Source of the DNA: Desemzia sp045528445 | Lineage (GTDB): Bacteria > Bacillota > Bacilli > Lactobacillales > Carnobacteriaceae | Assembly: GCF_045528445.1 (NCBI RefSeq) | Contig: NZ_JBGQQU010000030.1 | Span: forward strand, 1-45,522 | Direction: 5' to 3' | Length of the DNA stretch: 45,522 nucleotides | Part shown: positions 18,097-25,979 of the stretch, one piece after another | Numbering within the stretch: the stretch's first letter is position 1 | Layout of the letters: every line of letters starts with the position of its first letter | The notes under the pieces: model-generated | Seen by the model: only the letters and a program-made list of their open reading frames with translations | The model's database searches: none | What the model was told of the DNA's origin: nothing | Program-made: the position numbers and the translations under genes

Positions 18097-18120
18097 AAAA
18101 AAATAAAGGAGTGAACGAGT

Positions 18121-19509
18121 TTGTCATTAGAATTTGATACTATTGCAGCTATTTCAACACCGCCTGGAGAAGGGGCTATCGGGATCGTCCGTTTAAGTGG
18201 AGAAGACGCGATAACTATTGCAGACAGTGTTTATCAACTAGGTTCAAAACAATTAAAAGATCAAGACAGCCATACGATTCACTATGGCCACATCGCTAAT
18301 CCCAAGACAAATAAGACAGTCGATGAAGTGATGGTAACCATCATGCGTGCGCCAAAAACATTTACCAGAGAAGATGTCGTTGAAATCAACTGTCACGGCG
18401 GGATATTAGCTGTCAATCAAGTATTGCAAACGGTATTGCATAATGGCGCTCGTTTAGCTGAACCTGGTGAATTTACGAAACGTGCTTTCTTGAATGGTCG
18501 AATCGATCTATCTCAAGCAGAAGCTGTGATGGACTTGATACGTGCTAAAACAGATAAAGCAATGAATGTAGCTTTGCAACAATTGGACGGAAACTTGTCT
18601 AATTTAATTCGCAATTTACGTTCAGAAATATTGGATACTTTGGCCCAAGTAGAAGTGAATATTGATTATCCTGAATATGATGATGTAGAAGAAATGACTT
18701 CTATCTTGCTGATCGAAAAAGCGAAGCAAGTCAAAGCACATATCCAGCAATTATTGGAAACAGCGAGTCAAGGGAAAATTTTAAGAGAGGGATTAGCTAC
18801 AGCAATCATTGGTCGTCCAAATGTAGGGAAATCCAGCCTGTTGAACCATTTGCTGCGTGAAGAAAAAGCAATTGTAACCGAAATAGCGGGGACGACACGG
18901 GATGTTATTGAAGAGTACGTGAGTGTTAAAGGCGTTCCGTTACGATTGATCGATACGGCGGGAATCCGGGAAACAGAAGATATCATTGAACGAATCGGTG
19001 TTGAACGGAGTCGTAAAGCGTTAGTAGACGCAGATTTGATTTTATTGGTGTTCAACCAAAATGAACCGTTGACCGATGAAGACAAAGCGTTGATCGAAGT
19101 GACAAACCACAACAACCGAATTGTTATCTTAAACAAAATGGACTTGCCCAACAAATTAGATTTAGAACAATTAGAGTTCCTAGTAGGAGAAGACACAATC
19201 GTTAAAACGTCTGTCTTGACTCAAGTAGGAGTAGATGTACTGGAACAAAAAATAGCGGATCTGTTTTTCTCAGGAAACACGGGAGAAAAAGATGCGACTT
19301 ACGTATCGAACGTACGCCACATTGCTTTATTGAATGAAGCGGAAGAAGCATTAGACAGCGTGATTGAAGGAGTAGAGGACGGCATGCCTGTCGACCTTGT
19401 CCAAATCGATATGACACGCTGTTGGGACTTATTAGGCGAAATTACCGGAGACAGTGTTCAAGACGAACTGTTAACTCAATTGTTCTCCCAATTCTGTTTA
19501 GGAAAATAA
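18121..19509 (+). CDS. mnmE: tRNA-modifying GTPase MnmE
   Basis: With MnmG it installs the carboxymethylaminomethyl (or aminomethyl) group on wobble U34 of certain tRNAs. 462 aa. N-terminal tetrahydrofolate-binding domain about 1-120 (ISTPPGEGAIGIVRLSG), helical domain, and an inserted G domain with P-loop GRPNVGKSS (231-239), TAGTTRD, DTAG and NKMD. The C-terminal CLGK carries the catalytic cysteine. TTG start with AAAGGAG upstream. mnmG follows 33 nt later. It may be controlled by its structured leader. Confidence 0.97.
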   Translation: MSLEFDTIAAISTPPGEGAIGIVRLSGEDAITIADSVYQLGSKQLKDQDSHTIHYGHIANPKTNKTVDEVMVTIMRAPKTFTREDVVEINCHGGILAVNQVLQTVLHNGARLAEPGEFTKRAFLNGRIDLSQAEAVMDLIRAKTDKAMNVALQQLDGNLSNLIRNLRSEILDTLAQVEVNIDYPEYDDVEEMTSILLIEKAKQVKAHIQQLLETASQGKILREGLATAIIGRPNVGKSSLLNHLLREEKAIVTEIAGTTRDVIEEYVSVKGVPLRLIDTAGIRETEDIIERIGVERSRKALVDADLILLVFNQNEPLTDEDKALIEVTNHNNRIVILNKMDLPNKLDLEQLEFLVGEDTIVKTSVLTQVGVDVLEQKIADLFFSGNTGEKDATYVSNVRHIALLNEAEEALDSVIEGVEDGMPVDLVQIDMTRCWDLLGEITGDSVQDELLTQLFSQFCLGK

Positions 19510-19542
19510 AAATGCTGTGGATGAAAAAGAGAGGATGTTTAG

Positions 19543-21432
19543 ATGAACCAATACGAAGCAGGATATTATGATGTTATTGTTGTTGGAGCAGGTCATGCAG
19601 GATCAGAAGCTGCCTTAGCTGCAGCACGCATGGGCTCAAAAACGTTGTTGATTACTATCAATTTGGATATGGTTGCCTTTATGCCTTGTAATCCATCCAT
19701 TGGAGGACCAGCTAAAGGTGTAGTAGTGCGTGAAATCGATGCATTAGGCGGAGAAATGGGCCGCAACATCGATAAAACGTACATTCAAATGCGGATGTTG
19801 AACACATCAAAAGGACCGGCTGTTAGAGCTTTACGTGCGCAAGCAGACAAATTTATGTATGCCAATGAAATGAAAAAAACGATTGAACAAGAAGAAAACT
19901 TGGATTTAAAACAAGGGATAGCTGAAGAATTAGTCATTGAAGATGGCGTTGCAAAAGGAATTATCACCAATACTGGTGCTGTTTATCGAGCTGGAGCAGT
20001 TATCTTAACTGCTGGGACATCTTCACGCGGAGAAATTATTATTGGAGAACTGAAATATTCTTCAGGTCCCAACAATTCTCAACCTTCAATCAAATTATCT
20101 GAAAGTTTATTGGAGCACGGCTTTGAATTGAACCGATTCAAAACAGGAACGCCACCGCGTGTAAATGCTTCAACAATCGATTACAGTGTCACAACTGAAC
20201 AACCGGGTGATGAAGAAGCCAATCATTTTAGTTATGAAACGCCAAACAGTGCGTATTTGAAAGATCAGTTGTCTTGTTTCTTAACGTATACGAATGAAAG
20301 AACGCATGAGATTATTCAGAATAATTTGCACCGTGCACCGATGTTCACAGGAATCGTTGAAGGTGTAGGCGCACGTTACTGTCCATCGATCGAGGATAAA
20401 ATTGTACGTTTCAGCGATAAACCACGTCATCAATTGTTCTTAGAACCAGAAGGCCGGAACACAGAGGAAGTTTATGTTCAAGGCTTATCTACGTCACTTC
20501 CTGAAGATGTTCAAGAAGAGATTTTACATTCCATTGCCGGTTTGGAAAATGCTCGTATGATGCGTACAGGATATGCGATTGAGTATGATGTAATCACTCC
20601 ATACCAATTACGTCCATCTTTAGAAACGAAGAAAATTGAAAACTTATTTACAGCTGGTCAAATGAACGGAACATCTGGTTATGAAGAAGCAGCTGGACAA
20701 GGGATTATTGCTGGTATTAATGCGGCGTTGAAGGTTCAAGGAAAAGAACCGGTAATATTGAAACGCAGTGAAGGGTACATTGGCGTGATGATTGATGACT
20801 TGGTGACAAAAGGAACGAATGAGCCGTATCGTTTGTTAACGTCTCGCGCTGAATACCGTTTATTATTGCGTCATGACAATGCTGATTTACGTCTGACTCA
20901 ATTAGGTTACGATATTGGTTTAGTCACACAAGAACGTTACGATACATTTTTAGTGAAAAAGGCTCAAATCGAAGGCGAAGTAGAACGATTAAGCAACATT
21001 CGGTTAAAACCTACAGCTGAGATCCAAGCTTTCTTAGCAGAAAAAGGAAAAGCACCGTTGAAAGATGGTATTTTAGCGATCGATTTCTTGCGTCGTCCAG
21101 AGATCAGCTTCAAAGATTTGATGTACTTTGCTGGAGATGATATTGAATTGCCTGAAGATGTGCAAGAACAAGTCTCTATTCAAGTGAAATATGAAGGTTA
21201 CATTGCAAAAGCAGTTAATAAAGTGGATAAACTGAAACGCATGGAAAATAAACGTATTCCTGAAAATATTGATTACCGTGCCATCAATGGTTTAGCTACA
21301 GAAGCGAAAGAAAAATTGATTAAGATTCAACCTGAAACGATTGCTCAAGCAAGCCGGATCAGTGGTGTAAATCCTTCTGATATTTCGATATTGATGGTTT
21401 ATGTAGAACAAGGAAAAATCGCAAAAGTGTAA
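19543..21432 (+). CDS. mnmG: tRNA uridine-5-carboxymethylaminomethyl modification enzyme MnmG
   Basis: FAD- and NADH-dependent partner of MnmE. 629 aa, full length. N-terminal Rossmann FAD motif VGAGHAGSEAALAAARMG (about 15-32), CNPSIGGPAKG with a conserved Cys, second nucleotide region near VILTAGTSSRGEI, and the signature GTSGYEEAAGQG at about 385. The C-terminal helical domain binds MnmE and tRNA. Good GAGAGG-type ribosome site. Same operon as mnmE. Confidence 0.97.
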   Translation: MNQYEAGYYDVIVVGAGHAGSEAALAAARMGSKTLLITINLDMVAFMPCNPSIGGPAKGVVVREIDALGGEMGRNIDKTYIQMRMLNTSKGPAVRALRAQADKFMYANEMKKTIEQEENLDLKQGIAEELVIEDGVAKGIITNTGAVYRAGAVILTAGTSSRGEIIIGELKYSSGPNNSQPSIKLSESLLEHGFELNRFKTGTPPRVNASTIDYSVTTEQPGDEEANHFSYETPNSAYLKDQLSCFLTYTNERTHEIIQNNLHRAPMFTGIVEGVGARYCPSIEDKIVRFSDKPRHQLFLEPEGRNTEEVYVQGLSTSLPEDVQEEILHSIAGLENARMMRTGYAIEYDVITPYQLRPSLETKKIENLFTAGQMNGTSGYEEAAGQGIIAGINAALKVQGKEPVILKRSEGYIGVMIDDLVTKGTNEPYRLLTSRAEYRLLLRHDNADLRLTQLGYDIGLVTQERYDTFLVKKAQIEGEVERLSNIRLKPTAEIQAFLAEKGKAPLKDGILAIDFLRRPEISFKDLMYFAGDDIELPEDVQEQVSIQVKYEGYIAKAVNKVDKLKRMENKRIPENIDYRAINGLATEAKEKLIKIQPETIAQASRISGVNPSDISILMVYVEQGKIAKV

Positions 21433-21468
21433 GAAAATTTAGTCTCTTCATCTTCTAACGTTGGTAAA

Positions 21469-21708
21469 GAAATTTCCTCCGGCCTATGGGGTCGCTTATA
21501 GAACGCCATGGGAATCCCTTGATCCGAAAACCGCGTCTCAAGACTTGCAAGCTTTGCCGAAGCCGTTGGAGCGCTAGCGACGTACGGATATGGTATGCGC
21601 AGCGCAGCGGAGAACAAACCCCGTGTAAAAGCTGAAGCTTAACTCGGGGTAATTCTCATTGCATCCTTTTCATGGCTATAAGCAACCCCATATTCCTCCA
21701 GAAATTTC
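21469..21708. repeat. Structured repeat, copy 2 of 3, carrying an inserted module
   Basis: 240 nt. Closing stem: 21485-21501 (TATGGGGTCGCTTATAG) with 21676-21692 (CTATAAGCAACCCCATA), 16 of 17 paired. P2: CTTGA (21518-21522) with TCAAG (21538-21542). P3: ACCCCG (21618-21623) with CGGGGT (21645-21650). It is about 60 nt longer than copies 1 and 3 because a palindromic module (21551-21610) is inserted between P2 and P3. The conserved GCTGAAGC and TAATTC-N-CATT blocks are present. Confidence 0.75.
21551..21610. repeat. Palindromic module, copy A
   Basis: Starts GCTTTGCCGAAGCCGTTGG and continues through AGCGCTAGCG and GTACGGATATGGTATGCG. The reverse complement of 41782-41848 matches it at most positions. 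It appears to be a separate mobile or duplicating unit that landed inside structured repeat copy 2. Confidence 0.7.
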
Positions 21709-21816
21709 TAGAACTGAGTTTCTAATAGATTTAGAGTTAGAAAGAAGTGTATTTTCTACTTACCAACGTCAAATGTTGTAGAATCAAAATTCAACCGTGA
21801 GTTATGGCGAAAATCA

Positions 21817-21864
21817 AACAGGTGCCACTAAGAAAACAATTTTTCTTAGTGGGGCCTGTTTTTT
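21817..21864 (+). terminator. Terminator downstream of mnmG
   Basis: Arms 21817-21836 and 21841-21860 (AACAGG..CCACTAAGAAAA / TTTTCTTAGTGG..CCTGTT), followed by a T run. Confidence 0.85.
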
Positions 21865-21987
21865 CGCTCTAAATAAGAAGGCTGACGCAGCTAAAAGGTA
21901 ACTTTCAGGAATGAGGGCAAAATAATGGTCGAATATGATATAATGTAGGTTAAGTTAGCGTTCTCAAAGAAAGGAAGAGAAAGAAGA

Positions 21988-23364
21988 ATGAAAATCGATG
22001 TTATGAAAGTGAAAGCACCTATTTTGGATCATTCAGGTATTCCTGTTATGTTGACGGATGAAACGATTGAAGAGCGGAAGCAAAAAGTGAGACAATTGAT
22101 GAAAGATTTTGGCTATAGTTCTTTGATTATTTATGCAGATAAAGAACATGGGAGCAACTTTGAGTATTTAGTTGGTTTTATTCCTCGCTTTGAAGAAGCT
22201 TTATTGGTTTTTAATGCAGACGGGAGCGCTCATTTGATTTTAGGAAATGAGAACTCTAATAAAGTTTCCTATTCGCGTATTAAAGCAGAAGGGCAGAAAT
22301 GCTCATTATTTTCTCTGCCTAATCAGCCAATGGGAGACAGTAGTGAATTAACAGAATGTTTAAAAAAGGTTTCGTTAGATAAAAGCGAAAAAGTAGGACT
22401 GGTAGGCTGGAAACTGATGCCGGACACTTTAGGCAAGTCATTTGATCTACCGTATTTTGTTCTTGAAGCTGTTCGATCGATTGTAACAGATGATAAGTTA
22501 CACAACGCTACCGGCTTATTTATCGGTCCTGTAGATGGAGCACGTACCACAAACAATGCAAATGAGATAGCTCATTATGAATTTGGAGCTTCCTTAGCTT
22601 CAGACGGTGTACTAGAAAGTATGAACAAGCTGCAAGTTGGAGTCGTGGAAACAGAAATAGGGAACTATTTGAATCGCGCTGGGCAATACAATAACGTTGT
22701 CACCATTTCAGCATTTGGTCCTCGTTTTGTGAAGGGGAATTTATACCCTACCGATAATAAACTAGAAAAAGGCGAAAAAGTTGCCTTAACAGTAGGATAT
22801 AGAGGTGGTTTGTCTAGCCGATCAGGTTACGCTGTATCCAATAGAGATGAATTGGAAGCTGTAGACAAAAATTATTTTGATGAAGTAGTAAAACCTTATT
22901 TTTCGGCCTATCACTTCTGGCTTCAAAATATTGAGATCGGAAAAAATGGTGGGGATTTTTACCAAGAATTTGAAAAGTTTTATCCTCAAGCAACATACGG
23001 TTGGGAATTGTGTCCAGGACATCTAACAGCTGATGAAGAATGGTTGTCCTCGCCCTTTTATGCTGGTTCAAAAGCAACTATTCAAAGCGGAATGATATTT
23101 CAAGTTGATTTTATCCCTTCACAAGAAGGACACAATGGCATTTCAGCAGAAAGCACCGTTGCTTTAGCGGATGAGCAATTAAGAAAAGAGATTGCATCTA
23201 ATTATCCGAAATTGTGGAAGCGTATTGAGGCAAGAAGGAACTATTTAGCCGAAGAGTTGAATATTCAATTAGACGCATCAGTTCTTCCTCTAGCGAGTAC
23301 ATTAGGGTACTATCGTCCGTTCTTACTCAATAAGGATTTCGCGTTAGGGATAAAAGAAAACTAA
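21988..23364 (+). CDS. M24 (creatinase/aminopeptidase P) fold protein, probable pseudoenzyme
   Basis: 458 aa; N-terminal creatinase-like domain about 20-170 and C-terminal pita-bread domain about 185-425. M24 metallopeptidases need Asp, Asp, His, Glu, Glu as metal ligands. Here the first Asp is replaced (ALTVGYRGG, around 267-274), the second is absent (SRSGYAVS, 277-284), the His is present (CPGHLT, His345), the first Glu is Asp374 (FQVDFIPS) and the last Glu is present (AESTVAL, Glu388). A two-metal centre is therefore unlikely. It could be a binding or regulatory protein. Stands alone, with TATAAT upstream and a terminator downstream. Confidence 0.75.
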   Translation: MKIDVMKVKAPILDHSGIPVMLTDETIEERKQKVRQLMKDFGYSSLIIYADKEHGSNFEYLVGFIPRFEEALLVFNADGSAHLILGNENSNKVSYSRIKAEGQKCSLFSLPNQPMGDSSELTECLKKVSLDKSEKVGLVGWKLMPDTLGKSFDLPYFVLEAVRSIVTDDKLHNATGLFIGPVDGARTTNNANEIAHYEFGASLASDGVLESMNKLQVGVVETEIGNYLNRAGQYNNVVTISAFGPRFVKGNLYPTDNKLEKGEKVALTVGYRGGLSSRSGYAVSNRDELEAVDKNYFDEVVKPYFSAYHFWLQNIEIGKNGGDFYQEFEKFYPQATYGWELCPGHLTADEEWLSSPFYAGSKATIQSGMIFQVDFIPSQEGHNGISAESTVALADEQLRKEIASNYPKLWKRIEARRNYLAEELNIQLDASVLPLASTLGYYRPFLLNKDFALGIKEN

Positions 23365-23429
23365 ATGGACTATTACTAAAAAATACTGAACTTGTTTCAA
23401 CCAAAAACCTTTTATCTAAAGAAACGCAC

Positions 23430-23492
23430 AAACTGCCCCCTATAAGAAACAGCTTGTTAAAAGCTTGTTCATTATAGGGAGCAGTTTTTTTT
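23430..23492. terminator. Terminator between convergent genes
   Basis: AACTGCCCCCTATAA and TTATAGGGAGCAGTT with a run of eight Ts on the plus strand. It ends the M24-fold gene; the ZIP gene's stop codon lies in the T run. Confidence 0.85.
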
Positions 23493-24312
23493 AACCTAAA
23501 GCAACGTCTAGAACCATCATCACAGCAAATCCAATCATTAAGGACAGGGTAGCAATATCATTGTTCCCATTTGTTTGAGATTCAGGAATCAATTGTTCTA
23601 CTACTACGAAGATCATAGCTCCTGCAGCAAATGCTAAGGCATAAGGTAAGATAGCTGCCATGGAGATAACTGCTACAGCACCAATAACAGCAGCAATCGG
23701 TTCTACGATAGCGGATAATTGACCCAGATTAAAGGCTTTCCAACGGCTGTTTCCAGCAGCACGAATCGGCATGGACAAAGCGGAGCCTTCTGGTATATTT
23801 TGAATCCCGATTCCTAAAGCAAGTCCAATCGCGCTTAAGAAAGCATCTCCATTAGCTGCTCCTGCAACAGTTGCTCCAAAAGCAACCCCTACAGACAACC
23901 CTTCAGGAATGTTGTGAATCGTAACGGCTAAAAAGAGCAATAAATTTTTGGAAGCTTTTGTTTTTGGACCTTCACTATGTTCGATAGGTTCTTCCAAATG
24001 CAGATGGGGAATGACCACATCGATCAATCTTAAAAAGAATCCTCCCACTAAAAACCCAACTGCTGCTGGAACCCAAGACCAAGTGCCGTAACCATTTTGT
24101 TCTGCATAAGAAATAGAGGGGGCTAGTAATGACCAAAATGATGCAGCAATCATGACACCAGCTGCAAAACCATTCATAGAATCAAGAAATTTGCGATTGA
24201 TATCCTTAAATAAAAAGACAAAAGCTGAACCAAATATTGTACAACCCCATGTAAATAATCCTGCTATAAGTGCTTGTAGTACAGGGTGAAACGATGAAAA
24301 TGTTTCAAGCAT
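23491..24312 (-). CDS. ZIP family divalent metal transporter
   Basis: Membrane transporter that moves divalent metals (zinc, iron or manganese) into the cytoplasm. 273 aa, eight predicted membrane helices. The metal-binding helices show HNIPEGLSVGVAFG and, in the paired helix, GIQNIPEGSALSMP, where the first His is replaced by Gln. The short His-rich loop is IPHLHLEEP. Closest to the bacterial GufA/ZupT group. Well-placed AGGAGG before ATG. The upstream region carries an iron/manganese-type operator (24443-24458) and another palindrome (24381-24399), so metal-dependent control is likely. Confidence 0.88.
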   Translation of the reverse strand: MLETFSSFHPVLQALIAGLFTWGCTIFGSAFVFLFKDINRKFLDSMNGFAAGVMIAASFWSLLAPSISYAEQNGYGTWSWVPAAVGFLVGGFFLRLIDVVIPHLHLEEPIEHSEGPKTKASKNLLLFLAVTIHNIPEGLSVGVAFGATVAGAANGDAFLSAIGLALGIGIQNIPEGSALSMPIRAAGNSRWKAFNLGQLSAIVEPIAAVIGAVAVISMAAILPYALAFAAGAMIFVVVEQLIPESQTNGNNDIATLSLMIGFAVMMVLDVALG

Positions 24313-24380
24313 ATTCTTTCCTCCTTGATAAACACCATTTTTATTAGATTAAAGATAAAGCGTGCCTAAAAATTTAAATG

Positions 24381-24399
24381 GAATCCATATAATGGATTC
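24381..24399. promoter_or_regulatory. Palindrome upstream of the ZIP gene
   Basis: GAATCCATATAATGGATTC: perfect 8-bp arms around a 3-bp centre, 69 nt before the ZIP start. It may be an operator overlapping a promoter -10 region; the cognate regulator is not known. Confidence 0.5.
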
Positions 24400-24442
24400 G
24401 ATTTAAGAAATTAAATTCAGAATAATTTCATTTTATTATTAG

Positions 24443-24458
24443 TTTAGGCTTGCCTAAA
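24443..24458. promoter_or_regulatory. DtxR/MntR-family operator candidate
   Basis: TTTAGGCTTGCCTAAA is a perfect inverted repeat (7-bp arms, TT centre) resembling sites of metal-dependent repressors such as SloR, EfaR and MntR. A second half-site, GCCTAAAAATTT, lies at 24364-24375. Both are upstream of the ZIP transporter. Confidence 0.6.
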
Positions 24459-24608
24459 ATTTATATTAAACGTACTTGTCGGATTTTGCAAGAAATATAT
24501 TAAAGATGCTTTACTTCCAATTGACTCAATTTGAAGCGAAGCACCTTCAATTAGCTGATTAAGCAACGATATTCTGGAATTTTGAAGCGCCCTGAAAACG
24601 ATAAACAA

Positions 24609-25865
24609 TTACTTGAAATGTATGTTGGAGAGAATAATTTTACTATTTGGGATAGTAGGAAATTCTGACAGATTAAAATTTAAGTCTTGTTCAGGAACAG
24701 AAAACTGCAGCTGATTGACCAAGTGGTCTAAAAATACATTCATCACTTTGATCGTGATCCATTCTCCGGCACACCGATGTCCGCCTAAGTGGTCTCCACC
24801 GCCTTGAGGAATAAAAGAGAAGGGACTTTCTTTCCAATCTTTAAATCGTTCAGGTAGAAATTCGTGAGCTTCTTTCCAAATTTTTGGATCGTGATTGGTT
24901 CCATAAATATCCAGAATGGTTAAGGTGTCTTTTTTAAATTCGTATCCATTCCAAGAGAAATCTTTTTTGGTTAAAGCACCTTGAAAAGGGAAGAAGGGAT
25001 AAAAACGGCGCACCTCTTGGACAAAGTGCTGGTAGTCTGCAGGATTTTGTGAGTTCAATGTTTCTGCTGCAGTGGGAAACTGAATCAAGGCCAAAGCTGT
25101 AAAAGCTGCATAGATCGAAATAGCAACGATTGGACGAATAATATTTAATATTTCGACTGCTGCAACATCTTCATCTAGTAACTTTCCAGTAGTGTCTCTA
25201 TGCCAAGCAAAGACATAAAGAGCAGTATTCTCTTCAACGGATAAGTTTTGATGACGAACTTGTTGGACAAGGTCTTTAATCCACTTTTCAGATTTTGTCC
25301 TAGAATGTCTGCCTTTTAAATAAGCGGGACTGACAGAAGCGGTCGTTTCAAATAAATTCGCGACGTCTTTTGTACGACCGGCCACCTCTTCTTCAGATAA
25401 TGGCACACCAGCCCATTCACATGCTGTGTGGAAAAGAATCTCTTTGACTTCTTTATAAAAGACTACTTGATCCATTGATTTCCATTTAGAGGCATACTGA
25501 TTCCAGTAGCTGTTTAAAATAGCAGTTAATCGGTCCAATTCTTTAGGCGACATCAAGGACATAAACATTTTTTTACGATTCTCGTGTTCTTCTCCATCCA
25601 GTGACTGCACTCCATGTTCGCCAGTAAGTACTTTTTGGATAGGTTTCGGCATGGCATTTTCTCTTTTAAATTTAGAAGTATCATAAAACAGTTCAGCACC
25701 TGCTTCTCCACCTAGACAATACGTTTTTTGTCCCAATACAGTCGTTTCAAATACATCCGTATCAAGTTTTTTACGTCTTTCCAGAAAATAAGCATAACCT
25801 TCTTTCAATACATCCAATGAATGATCCAATCCTTCTTCTTTAGGTATCTCTTGAGTATGAGTCAT
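24609..25865 (-). CDS. CYP152-type cytochrome P450 (fatty-acid peroxygenase)
   Basis: Haem-thiolate enzyme using hydrogen peroxide to hydroxylate (or decarboxylate) fatty acids. 418 aa. The haem cysteine is Cys365 in GGHRCAGEW; the ExxR motif is EVRR (284-287). The carboxylate-binding Arg-Pro pair of this family is present as Arg244-Pro245 (NIIRPIVAI), replacing the usual acid-alcohol pair, so no redox partner is expected. The position that is His in the decarboxylase OleT and Gln in the Bacillus hydroxylase is Gln87 (HGVQSLDG), suggesting hydroxylation. Own promoter upstream (25889-25917). GGAGG before ATG. Confidence 0.9.
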   Translation of the reverse strand: MTHTQEIPKEEGLDHSLDVLKEGYAYFLERRKKLDTDVFETTVLGQKTYCLGGEAGAELFYDTSKFKRENAMPKPIQKVLTGEHGVQSLDGEEHENRKKMFMSLMSPKELDRLTAILNSYWNQYASKWKSMDQVVFYKEVKEILFHTACEWAGVPLSEEEVAGRTKDVANLFETTASVSPAYLKGRHSRTKSEKWIKDLVQQVRHQNLSVEENTALYVFAWHRDTTGKLLDEDVAAVEILNIIRPIVAISIYAAFTALALIQFPTAAETLNSQNPADYQHFVQEVRRFYPFFPFQGALTKKDFSWNGYEFKKDTLTILDIYGTNHDPKIWKEAHEFLPERFKDWKESPFSFIPQGGGDHLGGHRCAGEWITIKVMNVFLDHLVNQLQFSVPEQDLNFNLSEFPTIPNSKIILSNIHFK

Positions 25866-25888
25866 ATTAAATTCCTCCCTTAATTCAA

Positions 25889-25917
25889 AGCATATTTTTT
25901 TCTAGGAATGGAGTCAA
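25889..25917 (-). promoter_or_regulatory. P450 promoter
   Basis: Minus strand -35 TTGACT (25912-25917), 17-nt spacer, -10 TATGCT (25889-25894), just downstream of the ClC terminator. Confidence 0.7.
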
Positions 25918-25933
25918 CTAAATAGCTTGAAAA

Positions 25934-25964
25934 AGAGAGATACAGTTGGAGAACTGTATCTCTC
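25934..25964 (-). terminator. ClC gene terminator
   Basis: GAGAGATACAGTT / AACTGTATCTCTC with a GGAG loop, followed on the minus strand by TTTTTC. Confidence 0.85.
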
Positions 25965-25979
25965 ATGTGAAAATTAGAG

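Larger units (their letters stand above)
17778..18120. other. treR-mnmE intergenic region with mnmE leader
   Basis: 343 nt. It holds the treR promoter on the minus strand (not confidently located), the mnmE promoter (17920-17948) and a ~165-nt mnmE leader with possible attenuation structures (18014-18096). Confidence 0.65.
21433..21987. other. mnmG downstream region
   Basis: 555 nt with no gene. It contains structured repeat copy 2 (21469-21708), the terminator at 21817-21864 and the promoter region of the M24-fold gene (TATAAT near 21938). Confidence 0.7.

Noticed and set aside
17955..18120. T-box leader for mnmE
   Set aside because: The T-box sequence (AGGGTGG..ACCGCG) and specifier-stem layout are absent.
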